The notes under the pieces were generated by a model. That model did not search any database. It was not told the origin of the DNA and saw only the letters and a program-made list of their open reading frames with translations. Positions 63,973-64,000 of a stretch of DNA of 64,000 nucleotides are shown here, in pieces. The stretch is from the NCBI RefSeq assembly GCF_001640805.2, contig NC_066856.1:19473712-19537711 (forward strand). Direction: 5' to 3'. The translations under genes and the position numbers were made by a program. Each line of letters opens with the position of its first letter. The first letter of the stretch is position 1. The DNA comes from Lates calcarifer. Its lineage: Eukaryota; Chordata; Actinopteri; Centropomidae.

Positions 63973-64000
63973 GCTGCACAGACTCCAGCCTGTCAGGACA
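63973..64000 (+). CDS. possible start of another NLR4 exon at window edge
   Basis: GTGCAG at 63967-63972 is a plausible acceptor, and GACTCCAGCCTGTCAGGACA resembles the start of an LRR exon (D.SLSG). The frame relative to the previous exon does not fit well. Only 28 bp are visible. Confidence 0.25.

Overview
The window is vertebrate and almost certainly from a ray-finned (probably percomorph) fish. Genes are split into short exons with GT-AG introns. There are many CA/CT microsatellites and fish-type transposon remnants. The second half is a tandem array of NLR genes with a FISNA-like segment before the NACHT domain, an arrangement known from teleosts. All recognised genes are on the + strand.

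Region 1 (about 633-25600) is the 3' part of a nebulin gene (neb). I can place 67 coding exons. Exons 1-62 each encode one actin-binding nebulin module of 31-39 residues. Exons 63-66 encode the last module and a Ser/Gln-rich linker, and exon 67 encodes the C-terminal SH3 domain with the stop at 24173-24175. Modules 1-46 are unusually uniform: most are 37 codons, all are phase 0, and their core is YKExGKKE...LY..LPET..TQ.AKE...LQSE. They follow a seven-module (sometimes six-module) rhythm. Some exon pairs are identical within the exon while their introns differ. Three exons (2222-2333, 9352-9463, 19646-19751) each carry one extra G or C that breaks the frame. Modules 47-62 are the divergent modules nearer the Z-disc. 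Several of their splice sites sit directly against dinucleotide repeats, and one intron appears to be GC-AG.

Region 2 (about 25600-26830) is the space after neb, with a decayed dispersed repeat and no gene that I can support.

Region 3 (about 26830-64000) holds four tandem, highly similar NLR genes. Each has short acidic N-terminal exons, usually a RING-finger exon, a FISNA-NACHT exon of about 1.8 kb, and a variable number of LRR exons (about 174 bp each). NLR1, 2 and 3 end in a tiny last exon; NLR4 runs off the right edge. Spliced reading frames are consistent throughout: predicted lengths are 880 (NLR1, second start), 941 (NLR2) and 915 (NLR3) residues. NLR3 has lost its RING by an in-frame deletion. 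NLR1 has a duplicated 5' block that includes a truncated RING exon. Just after the stop codons of NLR2 and NLR3 (and half of it after NLR1) lies a decayed TRIM-type RING finger in another frame. The spacers between genes are nearly identical and contain a 281-bp exon-like segment and a CTCF-like motif. NLR4 has collected insertions: a Tc1-like deletion derivative, a MITE-like element 13 bp upstream of an LRR exon, a tRNA-derived SINE, and an 801-bp solo LTR with a 4-bp target duplication.

Functionally the two halves are unrelated: a muscle thin-filament protein beside a fast-evolving cluster of presumed cytosolic immune receptors.
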